A stretch of 7,159 bases of DNA, taken from positions 1 through 7,159 of the forward strand of contig JBAZCJ010000073.1 in assembly GCA_041671005.1 (NCBI GenBank), written 5' to 3'. Positions 5,552-7,159 of the stretch are shown one piece after another; the stretch's first letter is position 1, and every line of letters starts with the position of its first letter. Both the position numbers and the translations under genes were made by a program. Source of the DNA: JACRPI01 sp041671005 (lineage in GTDB: Archaea > Nanobdellota > Nanobdellia > Woesearchaeales > DSVV01). A model generated the notes under the pieces. The model was not told where the DNA came from. It saw only the letters and a list, made by a program, of their open reading frames with translations, and made no database searches.

Positions 5552-6462
5552 GATTCTCGTTGCGGTGCGCGGTAAGACATTCCAATATCGCTTGCTGTTT
5601 CTATCATCAACGACAAAACATCTTGTCTGAATCTCTCAGCTTCAGGTAATTTTCTATATTCTAAACTGCCATCTGCTGTTTTTCTTGGCACATTGATGCT
5701 GAACATTGCCACTTTTTCCCATTGTGAACCTACTGGGGGAATAAATACTGCACCATTTTGGTCACCATAATCTTCACTTAATCGTAAAGAATAGTGTACA
5801 AGTATTTCTGGCAATTTTCTTCTTACTTGTTTTTCAAATGGGCCTTTGAGTATTGCTAATAAATCTGGTTGTAATGTATATGAATAATTAACTGTCCTAT
5901 AACCATCACCATGACGAAAAACGTGAACAGCGCCATTTTCTGCAAGAACCTCATCTAAACCATACATCTGCATAAAAGAAGATTTTCCAGGTTTTTCAGG
6001 ATAAAAATTCTGTCCTGCTGAGCTTCCTGTCAAAACAAGAACTCTTGGACCACGTTGAGCAATTAATTCCTGAAATTCTCTGCCATATTTTGTGTCTCCA
6101 TCAACTATGACACCATCTTTATCAGTGATAATAATTTGAATGCCTCGCTCTGTACATCTGTGATAAAATTCTGCAAAACCATAAAATGCAAGATGTTTTG
6201 AAACAAAACCTCCTACTGAAAGAACTTGTTCTTTGACATCAATGCCTCCTTTTATCTGTGCATTTGTAGGTGCACCAGCAAAACCCAAACCAGGAGTTGT
6301 AAGCAATGGCACGTCTTTGACTCCATCTGCAATAGCTGCAATCTGCCCTAAAGGAATTCCTTCACCTGTTGAGAATGCGAGTGCTGCATCATCTTTTCCA
6401 AGAATGTATGCATCAACTGCTGCATTGTCTGTTACTAATGTTACGTATTCTCGTGCTGTCAT
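5545..6462 (-). CDS. HAD-superfamily (IIB-like) phosphatase with permuted motif order
   Basis: 305 residues from ATG 6462. This start is preferred because AGAGAT lies 7 bases upstream and it avoids overlap with the small ORF ending at 6483; ATG 6510 would add 16 residues. A HAD motif I is visible at IITDKDG (Asp114 nucleophile, Asp116), with motif II at VLVLTGS (Thr145) and the AENGA block (174-178) typical of type IIB enzymes, then a cap-like region to the C-terminus. Motifs III and IV, which normally follow the cap, are instead at the N-terminus: Lys23 in GKDDAAL, and ADGVKD (45-50) followed by PLLTTPGLGFAGAP, resembling GDGxND-PML-AGLGVAM. Probable activity: Mg-dependent hydrolysis of a sugar phosphate or similar phosphomonoester, in the cytoplasm. 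The substrate cannot be read from sequence. The sugar nucleotidyltransferase upstream makes a sugar-phosphate substrate plausible. GC content is higher than in neighbours, mainly in the N-terminal half. Confidence 0.85.
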   Translation of the reverse strand: MTAREYVTLVTDNAAVDAYILGKDDAALAFSTGEGIPLGQIAAIADGVKDVPLLTTPGLGFAGAPTNAQIKGGIDVKEQVLSVGGFVSKHLAFYGFAEFYHRCTERGIQIIITDKDGVIVDGDTKYGREFQELIAQRGPRVLVLTGSSAGQNFYPEKPGKSSFMQMYGLDEVLAENGAVHVFRHGDGYRTVNYSYTLQPDLLAILKGPFEKQVRRKLPEILVHYSLRLSEDYGDQNGAVFIPPVGSQWEKVAMFSINVPRKTADGSLEYRKLPEAERFRQDVLSLMIETASDIGMSYRAPQRESF

Positions 6463-6482
6463 TGTCGTTATCTCTATATTTT

Positions 6483-6662
6483 TTATTGCTGTTTTCGTGC
6501 AACAACCCATAATTTATAGCCAGGCTGGCCGTTGTTTATGGAAGCATATTGAATTTGACCATTTGCTCCCTGCTGTGATATATGTGTTACTTCGAAACGT
6601 GCCTGCAATGCCTTTAGAATTTGTTCTAATTTCGTAACCGCTTGCTGCAGCCACATATGCAT
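6483..6662 (-). CDS. Small hypothetical protein, 59 residues
   Basis: ATG 6662 to TAA 6483. The sequence looks coding: an amphipathic helix (about 4-22, LQQAVTKLEQILKALQARF) followed by three likely strands, RFEVTHISQ, GQIQYASI and PGYKLWVVARK. It lies 20 bases before the HAD start at 6462 on the same strand, so the two are probably co-transcribed. An in-frame TGA four codons upstream limits the start to 6662 or 6656. No ribosome binding site is seen before 6662, and a different frame also stays open for 57 codons from 6687, so the call is moderate. No family recognised. Confidence 0.5.
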   Translation of the reverse strand: MHMWLQQAVTKLEQILKALQARFEVTHISQQGANGQIQYASINNGQPGYKLWVVARKQQ

Positions 6663-6706
6663 TTCTGTTAATCATATGTATGTCCATTATCCAAAAACCC
6701 CATATA

Positions 6707-6716
6707 TTTTATAAAA
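6707..6716 (-). promoter_or_regulatory. Candidate box A for the small ORF and HAD gene
   Basis: TTTTATAAAA, in an AT-rich gap between the nucleotidyltransferase stop (6755) and the small ORF, would start transcription near 6685, about 22 bases before ATG 6662. The ten bases are palindromic, so orientation is taken from the genes around it. Confidence 0.35.
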
Positions 6717-6754
6717 TAATCAACTGTAATTTATAATATTTATTGAAGAAATCC

Positions 6755-7159
6755 CTATTCTCCAAAATGCTTGTATTCACCATATGTAAAATATCCTTGT
6801 GCATGATGCTGACTACAAAGTAAAGGAAGAACATCCCTTTCCAAAATAGAAGTGCTTTTATTAAATAATGAAAAAATTGTTGGTTTGCAAATATAAATTC
6901 CTGCATCAATCACACTGGATTTTCCTGCTGCATTTTTCTTATAAGCAACAATTTGATCTCCTTCTAAATCTACAGTATTATAGCCTTTTGACGATGAAAT
7001 AGTTAAACCAATAGTAATTAACTTATCAGTGCGAAGATGAAAATGAATCATTTTTTTTAATGCGAATAAATTTAATGTATCTCCATTAAGCAAAACAAAA
7101 TTATTTCGCAATTCATTTTGCAATAATTGCAATGCCGCAACATTCCCTTTATGTTCTTG
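6755..7159 (-). CDS. Sugar-1-phosphate nucleotidyltransferase, C-terminal part (start off window)
   Basis: An open frame of 134 codons enters from the right edge and stops at TAG 6755-6757. It has no true start inside the window; the TTG at 7132 is internal because nine coding codons precede it. FVLLNGDTL (21-29 of the visible part) carries the Asp that holds the catalytic metal in the RmlA/HddC-type fold. VIDAGIYI (83-90) and ILERDVLPLL (105-114) are the usual later blocks, the latter most like heptose- and mannose-1-phosphate guanylyltransferases. Family reaction: NTP plus sugar 1-phosphate gives NDP-sugar plus pyrophosphate; base and sugar cannot be assigned. The segment EHKGNVAALQLL takes the place of the usual GTAGAL-type loop. 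The protein ends at YKHFGE, where many relatives continue with DIGTPE and more, so it may be naturally short or slightly truncated. Confidence 0.85.
   Translation of the reverse strand, partial: QEHKGNVAALQLLQNELRNNFVLLNGDTLNLFALKKMIHFHLRTDKLITIGLTISSSKGYNTVDLEGDQIVAYKKNAAGKSSVIDAGIYICKPTIFSLFNKSTSILERDVLPLLCSQHHAQGYFTYGEYKHFGE

Noticed and set aside
6463..6510. Start of the HAD gene at ATG 6510
   Set aside because: It would overlap the small ORF by 28 bases and lacks a ribosome binding site; the added residues show no HAD-like pattern. It remains possible if the small ORF is not real.
6514..6687. A 57-codon frame from ATG 6687 overlapping the 59-residue ORF
   Set aside because: Its composition (scattered Ser, Thr, Asn, Gly and no clear helix or strand periodicity) is less protein-like than the other frame; but it starts at the position a leaderless transcript from the box A could use, so it is not fully excluded.
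6709..6909. Open frame on the minus strand overlapping the nucleotidyltransferase
   Set aside because: It is a shifted frame of a clear nucleotidyltransferase, whose NGD, AGIYI and ERDVLP motifs show which frame is real.
1..7159. CRISPR array, tRNA, rRNA, transposase or attachment site
   Set aside because: I saw no regularly spaced direct repeats, tRNA-like cloverleaf, rRNA segment or transposase motifs on either strand.

Overview
The window looks archaeal. It carries a complete Pelota/Dom34 gene, a family found in archaea and eukaryotes. It also has TTTATA-like box A promoters placed about 27 bases before start codons, apparently leaderless messages, GGTGA/GAGG ribosome binding sites on other genes, and a radical SAM protein that resembles an archaeal family. 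Most of it is AT-rich. Short genes, an anchored cysteine-rich surface protein and a large unknown membrane protein suggest a DPANN-type genome (Woesearchaeota/Pacearchaeota-like). That placement is inference from style, not from a phylogenetic marker comparison.

Left part, minus strand (1-3006): a multi-pass membrane protein that runs off the left edge, preceded by a 580-residue single-anchor surface protein. The surface protein has three related beta-sandwich segments, with two matching ten-cysteine repeats inserted between the second and third. Both genes have clear ribosome binding sites and recognisable leaders. The gap between them holds a T-run, a perfect 10-bp inverted repeat, a consensus box A and a small GAAA-capped hairpin.

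Middle (3007-5223): divergent from the surface protein is pelota (plus strand), the ribosome rescue factor. It converges on a minus-strand radical SAM gene, and the two overlap by 4 bases at their stop codons. Both seem to be expressed from leaderless promoters.

Right part, minus strand (5224-7159): a small zinc-ribbon gene broken by an apparent one-base insertion in an A-run; a HAD-superfamily phosphatase whose motif order (III, IV, then I, II, cap) suggests a circularly permuted type IIB fold; a 59-residue unknown small ORF just upstream of it; and the C-terminal 134 residues of a sugar-nucleotide transferase that enters from the right edge. The last three run in one direction and may belong to sugar-phosphate or surface-glycan metabolism, but the link rests only on adjacency.

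The items most worth a second look are the permuted HAD protein, the ten-cysteine surface repeats, and the frameshifted zinc-ribbon gene.
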